Assembly (NCBI GenBank): GCA_934295165.1
Contig: CAKRAT010000038.1
Coordinates: forward strand, 1-21,028
DNA: 21,028 nt
Origin: an uncultured Dorea sp.
Lineage (GTDB): Bacteria > Bacillota > Clostridia > Lachnospirales > Lachnospiraceae
Reading direction: 5' to 3'
In this document: piece by piece, positions 7,955 through 15,284 of the stretch
Numbering within the stretch: position 1 is the first letter of the stretch
How the letters are laid out: the number at the start of each line of letters is the position of its first letter
The notes under the pieces: model-generated
The model's input: only the letters and a program-made list of their open reading frames with translations
Database searches by the model: none
What the model was told of the DNA's origin: nothing
Made by a program: the position numbers and the translations under genes

Positions 7955-9382
7955 ATGAATGAATTTGAAAAAGTAACAACAGGACTGGGTGAAGAATGCG
8001 GTGTGTTTGGAGCCTATGATATGGATGGCGGAGATGTTGCACCATCCGTTTATTATGGACTTTTTGCATTGCAGCACAGAGGACAGGAAAGCTGTGGTAT
8101 CGCAGTAACGGATACATATGGAGAGAGAAAAGTACATTCCAAGAAAGGACTTGGACTGGTAAACGAAGTGTTCGATGAAGAGTCGTTGCAGGAACTGAAA
8201 GGAAATCTTGGTGTCGGACATGTAAGATATTCGACTGCAGGTGGTTCCAGAGCAGAGAATGCGATGCCGCTGGTTATCAATTACGTGAAGGGAATTCTTG
8301 CAATTGCTCATAATGGTAACCTGACAAATGCCATCGAACTTCGCCATGAACTGGAGTACACAGGTGCTATTTTCCAGACAACGATTGACTCGGAAGTAAT
8401 CGCATATCATATCGCCAGAGAACGTCTGAATGTAAAGAAGGCAGAAGATGCGGTGAAAAATGCGATGAAGAAGATCAAAGGTGCATATGCACTGGTTGTC
8501 ACTTCGCCGAGAAAGATGATTGGTGCCAGAGATCCGTTTGGACTGAAGCCGCTCTGTATCGGAAAAAGAGATAATACATATTTTCTTGCTTCCGAAAGCT
8601 GTGCGATTGCTGCCGTTGGCGGGGAATTTGTAAGAGATGTAGAGCCTGGAGAGATTGTAAGCTTTACAAAACATGGAATGAAATCGGATAAATCTATGGC
8701 GATCGATCCGAAGGAGCAGGCAAGATGTATTTTTGAATATATATATTTCGCACGAATGGACAGTGTGATTGATGATGTGAATGTATATCATGCAAGAATT
8801 GTTGCAGGAAAAGCTCTGGCAGAGTCTTATCCGGTAGATGCGGATCTGGTTGTCGGAGTTCCGGATTCCGGACTGGTTGCGGCAAAGGGATATTCCGAAC
8901 AGTCAGGTATCCCGTATGGAATGGCCTTCCACAAGAACAGTTATGTTGGAAGAACATTCATCAAACCAAAACAGAGCCAGCGTGAAAGCAGTGTAAAGAT
9001 TAAGTTGAACGTGATCGAAGAGGTTGTAAAGGGCAAACGTATCGTTATGGTAGACGATTCGATTGTACGTGGAACGACCTGTGCAAATATCATTAAGATG
9101 CTTAAGAAAGCGGGAGCGAAAGAAGTTCATGTAAGAATCAGTTCGCCACCGTTCCTGCATCCGTGTTATTTCGGAACGGATGTGCCTTCGAATGAACAGC
9201 TGATTGCACATTCTCATACAACAGAACAGATCCGGGAGATGATCGGTGCGGATTCTCTGGGATATATGGAAGTTGAAAAACTGAAAGATATGGTCGGTGA
9301 TCTGGCATACTGTGATGCATGCTTTACGGGTAATTATCCGATGGAAGTACCGGGAAGAGATATTTCACTGGCATTTGAATAA
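7955..9382 (+). CDS. purF: Amidophosphoribosyltransferase
   Basis: A 475-residue enzyme for the first committed step of purine synthesis, PRPP plus glutamine to 5-phosphoribosylamine. The ATG at 7955 has GGAG 9 bases upstream; the in-frame ATG at 7922 has no ribosome site. With this start, Cys15 (EECGVFG) follows a 14-residue propeptide, as in Bacillus-type PurF where the cysteine is unmasked as the glutaminase nucleophile. RYSTAGG and AHNGNL belong to the Ntn glutaminase domain. The PRPP motif MVDDSIVRGTT is at about 365-375. Four cysteines match the ligands of the [4Fe-4S] cluster of the Bacillus enzyme: Cys258 (RCIFEY), Cys404 (HPCYFG), Cys453 and Cys456 (YCDACF), so this is the oxygen-sensitive iron-sulfur type. 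purB follows after 51 bases with no terminator between them. Confidence 0.97.
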   Translation: MNEFEKVTTGLGEECGVFGAYDMDGGDVAPSVYYGLFALQHRGQESCGIAVTDTYGERKVHSKKGLGLVNEVFDEESLQELKGNLGVGHVRYSTAGGSRAENAMPLVINYVKGILAIAHNGNLTNAIELRHELEYTGAIFQTTIDSEVIAYHIARERLNVKKAEDAVKNAMKKIKGAYALVVTSPRKMIGARDPFGLKPLCIGKRDNTYFLASESCAIAAVGGEFVRDVEPGEIVSFTKHGMKSDKSMAIDPKEQARCIFEYIYFARMDSVIDDVNVYHARIVAGKALAESYPVDADLVVGVPDSGLVAAKGYSEQSGIPYGMAFHKNSYVGRTFIKPKQSQRESSVKIKLNVIEEVVKGKRIVMVDDSIVRGTTCANIIKMLKKAGAKEVHVRISSPPFLHPCYFGTDVPSNEQLIAHSHTTEQIREMIGADSLGYMEVEKLKDMVGDLAYCDACFTGNYPMEVPGRDISLAFE

Positions 9383-9433
9383 AAAACAGGGTAAAATAGT
9401 CAGGTAGAAGAATTGACGAAGGAGATTATTAGT

Positions 9434-10867
9434 ATGAGTAACGACAGATATACAAGTCCACTTTCAGAAAGATATGCAAGCAAAGAGATGCAGTACATTT
9501 TCTCGCCGGATAAGAAGTTCCGTACATGGAGAAAACTTTGGATCGCACTTGCAGAGACAGAAAAAGAACTGGGACTGGATATTACAGACGAACAGATCAA
9601 AGAATTAAAAGCACATGCAGACGATATCAATTATGATGTGGCAAAAGAAAGAGAAAAAGTAGTCCGTCATGATGTTATGTCTCATGTATATGCATATGGA
9701 AAACAGTGCCCGAAGGCAAAAGGAATCATTCACCTGGGAGCAACTTCCTGCTATGTAGGTGATAATACAGATATCATTCTGATGTCAGAAGCGCTGGAGA
9801 TTGTCAGAAAGAAATTGATCAATGTGATCGCCGAACTTGCAAAATTTGCAGATGAACATAAGAATCTTCCGACACTGGCGTTCACACATTTCCAGCCTGC
9901 ACAGCCTACAACAGTAGGTAAGAGAGCAACGCTCTGGATGCAGGAATTTATGATGGATCTGGAAGATCTGGAATATGTCAAAGGAAGTTTAAAGCTTCTC
10001 GGATCAAAAGGAACGACTGGAACACAGGCAAGCTTCCTGGAACTCTTTGACGGAGATCAGGAGACGATTGATAAGATCGATCCGATGATCGCCAAAAAGA
10101 TGGGATTTAAAACATGTTATCCGGTATCCGGACAGACTTACTCCCGTAAAGTAGATACCAGAGTGGTAAATGTACTTGCAGGTATCGCAGCAAGTGCACA
10201 TAAGATGTCCAATGACATCCGTCTCCTTCAGCATCTGAAAGAGATTGAAGAGCCATTTGAGAAGACACAGATCGGATCTTCTGCAATGGCGTATAAGAGA
10301 AACCCGATGAGAAGTGAAAGAATTGCTTCCCTTTCAAGATACGTGATGGTAGATGCCATGAACCCGGCAATCACATCTGCAACACAGTGGTTTGAAAGAA
10401 CACTGGATGATTCTGCAAACAAACGTCTCAGTGTTCCGGAAGGATTCCTGGCAATCGATGGTATCCTGGATCTGTGCCTGAATGTTGTAGATGGACTGGT
10501 GGTATATCCAAAGGTTATCGAAAAGAGACTGATGTCAGAACTTCCATTCATGGCAACAGAGAATATCATGATGGACGCTGTAAAAGCAGGCGGGGACAGA
10601 CAGGAACTTCACGAGAGAATCCGTGAATTGTCTATGGAAGCCGGACGTAATGTTAAAGAAAAGGGATTAGATAACAATCTTCTGGAACTGATCGCTGCAG
10701 ATCCTGCATTCAATCTTTCTCTGGGAGAATTGCAGAAGACAATGGATCCTGCAAAATATGTAGGACGTGCACCGATTCAGGTTGATGCATATCTGAAGAA
10801 TGTTGTAAATCCAATGCTGGAAGCAAACAAGGACATCCTTGGAGTAACGGCTGAGATTAACGTATAA
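9434..10867 (+). CDS. purB: Adenylosuccinate lyase
   Basis: A 477-residue member of the fumarase/aspartase superfamily. It releases fumarate twice in purine synthesis: from SAICAR on the way to IMP and from adenylosuccinate to give AMP. The ATG at 9434 is 9 bases after GAAGGAG (9418-9424); the TTG at 9413 precedes that site and is rejected. The superfamily signature GSSAMAYKRNP is at 281-291, containing the mobile-loop serine used as catalytic base. THFQPAQPT (His152) and RHDVMSH (about 78-84) are the active-site histidine regions, and TSCYVGDNTD binds substrate. Length is near the family norm. The gene is probably co-transcribed with purF and ends at the hairpin after 10892. Confidence 0.96.
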   Translation: MSNDRYTSPLSERYASKEMQYIFSPDKKFRTWRKLWIALAETEKELGLDITDEQIKELKAHADDINYDVAKEREKVVRHDVMSHVYAYGKQCPKAKGIIHLGATSCYVGDNTDIILMSEALEIVRKKLINVIAELAKFADEHKNLPTLAFTHFQPAQPTTVGKRATLWMQEFMMDLEDLEYVKGSLKLLGSKGTTGTQASFLELFDGDQETIDKIDPMIAKKMGFKTCYPVSGQTYSRKVDTRVVNVLAGIAASAHKMSNDIRLLQHLKEIEEPFEKTQIGSSAMAYKRNPMRSERIASLSRYVMVDAMNPAITSATQWFERTLDDSANKRLSVPEGFLAIDGILDLCLNVVDGLVVYPKVIEKRLMSELPFMATENIMMDAVKAGGDRQELHERIRELSMEAGRNVKEKGLDNNLLELIAADPAFNLSLGELQKTMDPAKYVGRAPIQVDAYLKNVVNPMLEANKDILGVTAEINV

Positions 10868-10891
10868 ATTGTATTATAAAGAAATTGCTGA

Positions 10892-10936
10892 GAAATAAAG
10901 TGGTGTCCGGAATGTGCCGAGATGCCACTTTATTTT
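10892..10936 (+). terminator. Rho-independent terminator after purB
   Basis: AATAAAGTGG (10894-10903) pairs perfectly with CCACTTTATT (10925-10934), with a smaller CGG/CCG pairing inside the loop. The distal arm runs into TTATTTT, giving the U-rich tail. A-rich DNA precedes it. Confidence 0.75.
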
Positions 10937-10951
10937 CATATAAAAGCGTTT

Positions 10952-10957
10952 TATAAT
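10952..10957 (+). promoter_or_regulatory. Candidate -10 box for the LRR-protein gene
   Basis: A perfect TATAAT, with only a weak -35 (TTTATT at 10929-10934, 17-base spacing) that overlaps the preceding terminator. The predicted start near 10964 leaves a leader of about 28 bases to the ATG at 10992. Confidence 0.4.
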
Positions 10958-10991
10958 AATTGTATAGAACGAAGGAAAAGAGGGTGGACAG

Positions 10992-11039
10992 ATGGAACGG
11001 GTTATGAAAATAGTCAACATCAAAATGTATGAAACATGA
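10992..11039 (+). other. 15-codon ORF in frame with, and directly abutting, the LRR-protein gene
   Basis: ATG at 10992 with a GAGGGTGG-like site at 10980-10987, then 15 codons (MERVMKIVNIKMYET) ending in TGA at 11037-11039. The following ATG at 11040 is in the same frame. It is therefore either the true N-terminus of the downstream gene cut by a nonsense codon, or a leader coupled to it by re-initiation at TGA-ATG. Confidence 0.5.
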
Positions 11040-11840
11040 ATGAGGATGCGCACGGATTTTACGATGCTGGTTGTGCTTGTGGTTCTTGTACAACTTTGGT
11101 CTAATGTATTTGTGTGGAATGTAGGAAGCACGTGTTTATATGAAGAGCGGTTTATGACGTACAAAAATGTGTCGGAAATGTATGCCGGAGAAATGGCGGA
11201 ACATATGAATACATGGAGAATGATGGGATGTCAGGAAGCGGAGATTGTTGCAAAGAAAGCTGTTGTGAGAGATGCGGCGGAGACAATTGAAAAACCTGTA
11301 GTGGAAGAGAATGTGCATTTTACAGAGAATAAGATAGTAAGTGAAAAGACCGGTGCAGCAACAGGTATCTGGTCAGAAGGTGATGCAGTACAAGAGAACC
11401 TGATCACAGGGGAGAATATATCATCGGAACATCTTAAAGATAGTATTGTAAAAAATACAGAAAATGATCTGGAAGCAGGCAGAACAACTACGGATGAGAT
11501 GAAACAAAAAGTGTTAGAACTGGACGGCTTTGTGATAGATGAGAATGGGATAATTAAAAATTGCAAGGATCCTGTGTTTGTTTCGGAGGGCGGTATCGTC
11601 GTATTTCCGGTAGATGAAAGATGTATGGGAATTGGAAGTGAAGCACTGGATGGAATTGCATCTGTAGAGGAAATTTACATTCCGGCTAATATTACTTTCA
11701 TTGCACCGGGTGTATTGGAAAAACTTGAGGGTCTGATGTACATAGAAGTTGCATCGGATAATCCAGTCTATGAAAGCCGCGATGGAATCCTGTACAGTAA
11801 AAGTGGAGAGCTGATAACAATTCCGTCGGGAAGAGAATAA
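11040..11840 (+). CDS. Membrane-anchored BspA-like leucine-rich-repeat protein
   Basis: A 266-residue protein read from the ATG at 11040, which has no ribosome site of its own and immediately follows an in-frame TGA. It begins with a short basic stretch (MRMRTD) and a hydrophobic segment TMLVVLVVLVQLW (about 8-20), probably an uncleaved signal anchor. Residues 40-170 are a charged, low-complexity extracytoplasmic linker rich in Glu and Thr. The C-terminus (about 175-266) matches the LRR_5/BspA-type repeat: IGSEALDGIASVEEIYIPA, then ITFIAPGVLEKLEGLMYIEV, then DNPVYESRDGILYSKSGEL. Such repeats occur in surface proteins of gut bacteria; a ligand cannot be inferred. Terminators on both sides suggest a one-gene unit. 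If the frame truly starts at 10992, the present allele carries a nonsense mutation. Confidence 0.65.
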   Translation: MRMRTDFTMLVVLVVLVQLWSNVFVWNVGSTCLYEERFMTYKNVSEMYAGEMAEHMNTWRMMGCQEAEIVAKKAVVRDAAETIEKPVVEENVHFTENKIVSEKTGAATGIWSEGDAVQENLITGENISSEHLKDSIVKNTENDLEAGRTTTDEMKQKVLELDGFVIDENGIIKNCKDPVFVSEGGIVVFPVDERCMGIGSEALDGIASVEEIYIPANITFIAPGVLEKLEGLMYIEVASDNPVYESRDGILYSKSGELITIPSGRE

Positions 11841-11889
11841 AAAACCTGTAGATAGTATTGTGCTTTATGCGCATATAGAGGGCGATATG

Positions 11890-11931
11890 AAGAAAAGGAT
11901 ATGTGAAGGGAGGCATATCCTTTTCTTTTTT
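11890..11931 (+). terminator. Strong rho-independent terminator after the LRR gene
   Basis: AGAAAAGGATATG (11891-11903) pairs perfectly over 13 bases with CATATCCTTTTCT (11914-11926), with a 10-base loop and a T run to 11931. An A-rich strand precedes the stem, so it could also act in the reverse direction. Confidence 0.88.
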
Positions 11932-11966
11932 CCGCAAAAAACAGACTGGGATTTTGAAAGGACAGG

Positions 11967-11975
11967 TGTTATAAT
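11967..11975 (+). promoter_or_regulatory. Extended -10 promoter for the ThrE operon
   Basis: TGTTATAAT, a perfect TGnTATAAT extended -10 (TATAAT at 11970-11975). No good -35 exists at 17 bases; TTGAAA at 11954-11959 is only 10 bases away. Predicted start near 11982, leader about 45 bases. Confidence 0.6.
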
Positions 11976-12027
11976 AGGCAGAGTCGAGAAAGCAAAATAA
12001 TTGGTATAAGGAGCAGAAATAAGGAAA

Positions 12028-13188
12028 ATGAATATTCGACAGGTGACAGACGGGAAGGAAGATTATATAAAATTACTCTGCATAGGGGATCCGGACGAAT
12101 CAAGAATCCGTAAAGTGCTGGAAAAAGGGGAACTTTTTTTGCTGGAAGAACACGGAAAACTCCGTACATTATGTGTGGTTATATTTTCGGAAGAAAAGAA
12201 ATGCGAGATAAAAAATCTCGTAACATTGGAAAAGGACCGGGGGAAAGGATATGGCCGGTATATGATCCATTATATTTGTGAACATTATTGTTCGCAATAT
12301 GACTGGGTGTATATGAAAAAAGAACGATGTCTGGATATCATGGAATTTTGCGATAAGTGCGGATTTTCGGATGAAGAGGAAACATATCTGAAAAAGGAAC
12401 TGATGTCGGAGATTGATACGAAGAGGGTAATCAACCTTGCAGTGGAAGCAGGAAGAATGTTATTGAAAAATGGGGGCGAGATTTTCCGTGTGGAAGAGAC
12501 GATGATGCGGATCTGTCATAGATTTGGGGTGAAATATGTCGATTTGTTTACGCTGAGTCATGGACTGTTTATCTGTGCAGGAACGGATAAAGAAAAATTA
12601 TATACAAAAGTAAAACAGGTACCGCTTTCCTCTACGCATCTGGGGATTGTAGCAGAAGTGAATGATCTTTCCAGAGAAATTGCGGCAGGGCATGTTGGAA
12701 TTGAAGAAGCAATAAAAAAGTTAAAAGAAATCAATAAGATACCGGCTAAGCGTATTCCGTATCAGATTGCAGCAGCAGGACTGAGTGCAGGAGGTCTGGG
12801 GTATCTGCTTGGTGGAACACCGATGGAAGCATTTGTGGCATTTTTTGTAGGCTGCGTAGTATTTGGCTGGTCGCTTTTTGCCGGTAAACATGGAGTGTCT
12901 AAAATTTTGATTCATATTGTGGGAGGGATTATCATTGCATCTATGGCGCTTGCAGCAATGCAGATACCTGTGTCCGGGACGCTGCGGATGGAAGGAATTG
13001 TGACTGGTGGAATTATGCCTCTGGTACCGGGACTTGCATTTGTGAATGCAATCCGTGATTTGGCGGACAGTGATTATCTGGCGGGAACAGTAAAAATGAT
13101 TGACGCGGTTATGGTATTTGTATACATTGCGATCGGCGTTGGAACGGCATTATCAGTATATCATCATGTGTTAGGAGGCATTTTGTAA
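12028..13188 (+). CDS. GNAT acetyltransferase domain fused to ThrE-type threonine/serine exporter subunit
   Basis: A 386-residue two-domain protein in one uninterrupted frame. Residues 1-125 are a compact GNAT-like domain: the acetyl-CoA motif A reads RGKGYG (71-76, R-x-x-G-x-G) and MEFCDKCGF (105-113) matches the C-terminal FYEKCGF segment. From about residue 126 (MSEIDTKRV) the sequence is the DUF1212/ThrE_1 family: NLAVEAGRMLLKNGGEIFRVEETM with the conserved GxEI-R-E pattern, then about five membrane segments from 247 to the end, including the loop GGIMPLVPGLAF. ThrE_1 with a separate ThrE_2 protein exports threonine and serine. An internal ATG at 12403 with AAGGA 4 bases upstream could also give the exporter part alone. 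The ribosome site for 12028 is weak (AAGGAG at 12008-12013, 14 bases away). The ThrE_2 gene overlaps the end by one base. Confidence 0.85.
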   Translation: MNIRQVTDGKEDYIKLLCIGDPDESRIRKVLEKGELFLLEEHGKLRTLCVVIFSEEKKCEIKNLVTLEKDRGKGYGRYMIHYICEHYCSQYDWVYMKKERCLDIMEFCDKCGFSDEEETYLKKELMSEIDTKRVINLAVEAGRMLLKNGGEIFRVEETMMRICHRFGVKYVDLFTLSHGLFICAGTDKEKLYTKVKQVPLSSTHLGIVAEVNDLSREIAAGHVGIEEAIKKLKEINKIPAKRIPYQIAAAGLSAGGLGYLLGGTPMEAFVAFFVGCVVFGWSLFAGKHGVSKILIHIVGGIIIASMALAAMQIPVSGTLRMEGIVTGGIMPLVPGLAFVNAIRDLADSDYLAGTVKMIDAVMVFVYIAIGVGTALSVYHHVLGGIL

Positions 13189-13667
13189 TGATCATAAAAA
13201 TCATAGCGAATCTGGCATGTTCTTTTATCGGGACAATTGCATATGCAGTCATGTTTCAGGTGCCAAGAAGATTTTATATCGGATGTGGAATAACCGGATC
13301 GGTGGGATGGATGATGTATAAGCTTGCGTCGGTGTATTGTTCAGTGGCAGTTGCATCGTTTGCGGGAACAGTATGTGCGGTGCTGGTTGCGAGAATGCTG
13401 ACAGTCCGTCTGAAATGCCCGATTACTGTTTTTATGATTTCGGGTATCATTACACTGGTGCCGGGAGCTGGCATTTATTTTACGGCTTATTATCTGGTGA
13501 CAAATCAGTTTGCGATGGCGGCGGTAAAAGGTATCGGAGCAGTAAAAGTGGCATTTGGAATTGTACTTGGAATTGTCTGTATTGTATCGATTCCAAGGGA
13601 AGTATTCCAGAAAGAATACTGGATAGAAAGAAAGCTTGCGAAACAGCAGAAGAAATTGAAAAAGTGA
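13188..13667 (+). CDS. ThrE_2-family threonine/serine exporter subunit
   Basis: A 159-residue membrane protein of the DUF3815/ThrE_2 type, the partner half of the split ThrE exporter. Its ATG shares one base with the preceding stop (TAATG), and TAGGAGG at 13172-13178 is 9 bases upstream, so translation is coupled. Four to five hydrophobic segments are visible, with PRRFYIGCGITGSVGWMMY near the start and ISGIITLVPGAGIYFTAYYL in the centre; the LVPGAG motif mirrors LVPGLA of the first subunit. The C-terminus is a basic cytoplasmic tail (RKLAKQQKKLKK). The pair probably forms one amino-acid exporter in the cytoplasmic membrane; the substrate is inferred from the family only. Confidence 0.88.
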   Translation: MIIKIIANLACSFIGTIAYAVMFQVPRRFYIGCGITGSVGWMMYKLASVYCSVAVASFAGTVCAVLVARMLTVRLKCPITVFMISGIITLVPGAGIYFTAYYLVTNQFAMAAVKGIGAVKVAFGIVLGIVCIVSIPREVFQKEYWIERKLAKQQKKLKK

Positions 13668-13693
13668 ACGTATAAAAGATCTGATAGAAAAGG

Positions 13694-13723
13694 TTGCTGT
13701 CCGCCTCGGACTTGTGCTACAAT
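13694..13723 (+). promoter_or_regulatory. Promoter for gltX
   Basis: TTGCTG (13694-13699), an 18-base spacer and TACAAT (13718-13723) with an extended TGC just before the -10. The spacer contains a perfect small inverted repeat, GTCCG-CCT-CGGAC (13699-13711). Predicted start near 13730. Confidence 0.55.
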
Positions 13724-13743
13724 GTAGAGACGGATAGTGTTCT

Positions 13744-13776
13744 AATGTATGTAGAGATACATAGATTTCATACATT
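13744..13776 (+). promoter_or_regulatory. Nested alternative hairpins in the gltX leader
   Basis: AATGTATG (13744-13751) pairs perfectly with CATACATT (13769-13776). Alternatively TATGTA (13748-13753) pairs with TACATA (13758-13763) around a GAGA loop. The two share bases 13748-13751, so they exclude one another. It is AT-rich and may be chance; it is not a T-box. Confidence 0.4.
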
Positions 13777-13811
13777 TAAAAACAATAAAGAAACAGGAGA
13801 TAATGATAGTT

Positions 13812-15275
13812 ATGAGTAAGGTAAGAACAAGATTTGCACCAAGTCCTACAGGAAGAATGCATGTGGGAAACTTAAGAACAGCATTGTATACTTATTTGAT
13901 CGCAAAGCATGAAGGCGGGGATTTTATCCTTCGGATTGAAGATACAGACCAGGAACGTTTTGTGGAAGGCGCGCTGGATATCATTTATCATACTTTAAAA
14001 GAAACCGGACTGGTTCATGATGAAGGACCGGATAAAGATGGCGGAGCAGGCCCGTATGTGCAGAGCGAGCGTAATGCACAGGGAATCTATCTGAAATATG
14101 CTGAGCAGCTGATTGAACAGGGAGATGCTTATTACTGCTTCTGTGACAAAGAACGTCTGGAGTCTTTGAAGAGTAAGGTGTCTGATGAGGATGGCGGAAC
14201 AGAGATCGTTGTATATGATAAGCACTGCCTGCATCTGAGTAAAGAAGAGATCGAAGCAAATCTCGCAGCAGGCAAACCACATGTCATCCGTTTTAACATG
14301 CCGACAGAAGGAACAACAACATTCCATGACGAGATTTACGGAGATATCACCGTTCCGAATGAAGAACTGGATGACCTGATCCTGATCAAATCTGACGGAT
14401 ATCCGACATATAATTTTGCGAATGTTATCGATGACCATCTGATGGGAATCACACATGTAGTACGTGGTAACGAGTATCTGTCATCTGCACCGAAATATAA
14501 CAAGATCTATGAAGCGTTCGGATGGGACGTGCCGGTATATGTACACTGCCCGCTAATCACAGATGAGAACCATAAGAAACTTAGCAAACGATGCGGACAT
14601 TCTTCTTACGAAGATCTGATAGGGCAGGGATTCGTGACAGAGGCGGTTGTAAACTACGTGGCACTGCTTGGATGGTCACCGGAAGGAAATCAGGAGATCT
14701 TTTCACTGGAAGAACTGGTAAAAGCATTTGACTTCCACCGTATGAACAAGTCACCGGCTGTATTCGATCTTGGTAAATTAAAATGGATGAATGGTGAATA
14801 CATTAAAGCCATGGATTTTGACAAGTTCTATGAAAGAGCGGAAAAATATATCCATGAAGTGATTACCAAAGATTATGATCTGAAGAAGATTGCTGCACTG
14901 GTAAAATCGAGAATTGAGATTTTCCCGGATATTGCGGATCAGATTGACTTTTTTGAGGCTGTACCGGAATATGATACTGCAATGTACTGTCATAAAAAGA
15001 TGAAGACCAATGAAGAAAATTCACTGGAAGTATTAAAAGAAGTCCTTCCGCTTCTGGAAGCGCAGGAGGATTATAGTAATGATGCGCTGTTTGCACTGCT
15101 TAAGAAATATGTTGATGAAAAAGGTGTAAAAGTCGGTTATGTCATGTGGCCGGTCCGTACCGCTGTTTCTGGAAAACAGAGCACACCGGGTGGAGCAACA
15201 GAGATCATGGAGATTCTTGGAAAAGAAGAGTCTGTAAAACGAATTAAAGACGGAATTGAATTATTAAGCAAGTAA
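13812..15275 (+). CDS. gltX: Glutamate--tRNA ligase
   Basis: A 487-residue class I aminoacyl-tRNA synthetase that charges tRNA-Glu. The ATG at 13812 gives the canonical start [14 protein letters not shown]; the ATG at 13803 is only 3 bases from AGGAG (13795-13799) and 13812 is 12 bases away, so the start is chosen on family match. The HIGH-type motif is MHVGN (about 16-20) and the KMSKS-type motif is KKLSKR (255-260). A zinc site is visible as Cys109-x-Cys111 and Cys139-x-His141, the pattern known from the E. coli enzyme. RNEY...APKYN and the C-terminal anticodon-binding domain are present, and length is typical. After KLSKR the sequence is CGHSSYEDL where many relatives have NGDASFEDL. The helicase gene starts 9 bases after its stop. 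Confidence 0.95.
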   Translation: MSKVRTRFAPSPTGRMHVGNLRTALYTYLIAKHEGGDFILRIEDTDQERFVEGALDIIYHTLKETGLVHDEGPDKDGGAGPYVQSERNAQGIYLKYAEQLIEQGDAYYCFCDKERLESLKSKVSDEDGGTEIVVYDKHCLHLSKEEIEANLAAGKPHVIRFNMPTEGTTTFHDEIYGDITVPNEELDDLILIKSDGYPTYNFANVIDDHLMGITHVVRGNEYLSSAPKYNKIYEAFGWDVPVYVHCPLITDENHKKLSKRCGHSSYEDLIGQGFVTEAVVNYVALLGWSPEGNQEIFSLEELVKAFDFHRMNKSPAVFDLGKLKWMNGEYIKAMDFDKFYERAEKYIHEVITKDYDLKKIAALVKSRIEIFPDIADQIDFFEAVPEYDTAMYCHKKMKTNEENSLEVLKEVLPLLEAQEDYSNDALFALLKKYVDEKGVKVGYVMWPVRTAVSGKQSTPGGATEIMEILGKEESVKRIKDGIELLSK

Positions 15276-15284
15276 GGGGATTCT

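Noticed and set aside
7745..8791. 348-codon open frame on the minus strand
   Set aside because: Antisense to purF, rich in Cys/His/Ile/Ser with no recognisable domain; a shadow of purF codon usage.
11037..11039. TGA as a selenocysteine codon
   Set aside because: The position is in a short basic cytoplasmic stretch with no redox motif, and no SECIS-like hairpin follows; nonsense mutation or re-initiation is simpler.
11954..11975. TTGAAA plus TATAAT as a classical promoter
   Set aside because: The spacer is only 10 bases; the extended -10 explains the promoter better.
13668..13811. T-box leader for gltX
   Set aside because: The leader is too short and lacks a T-box sequence and a terminator/antiterminator pair with a U tract.
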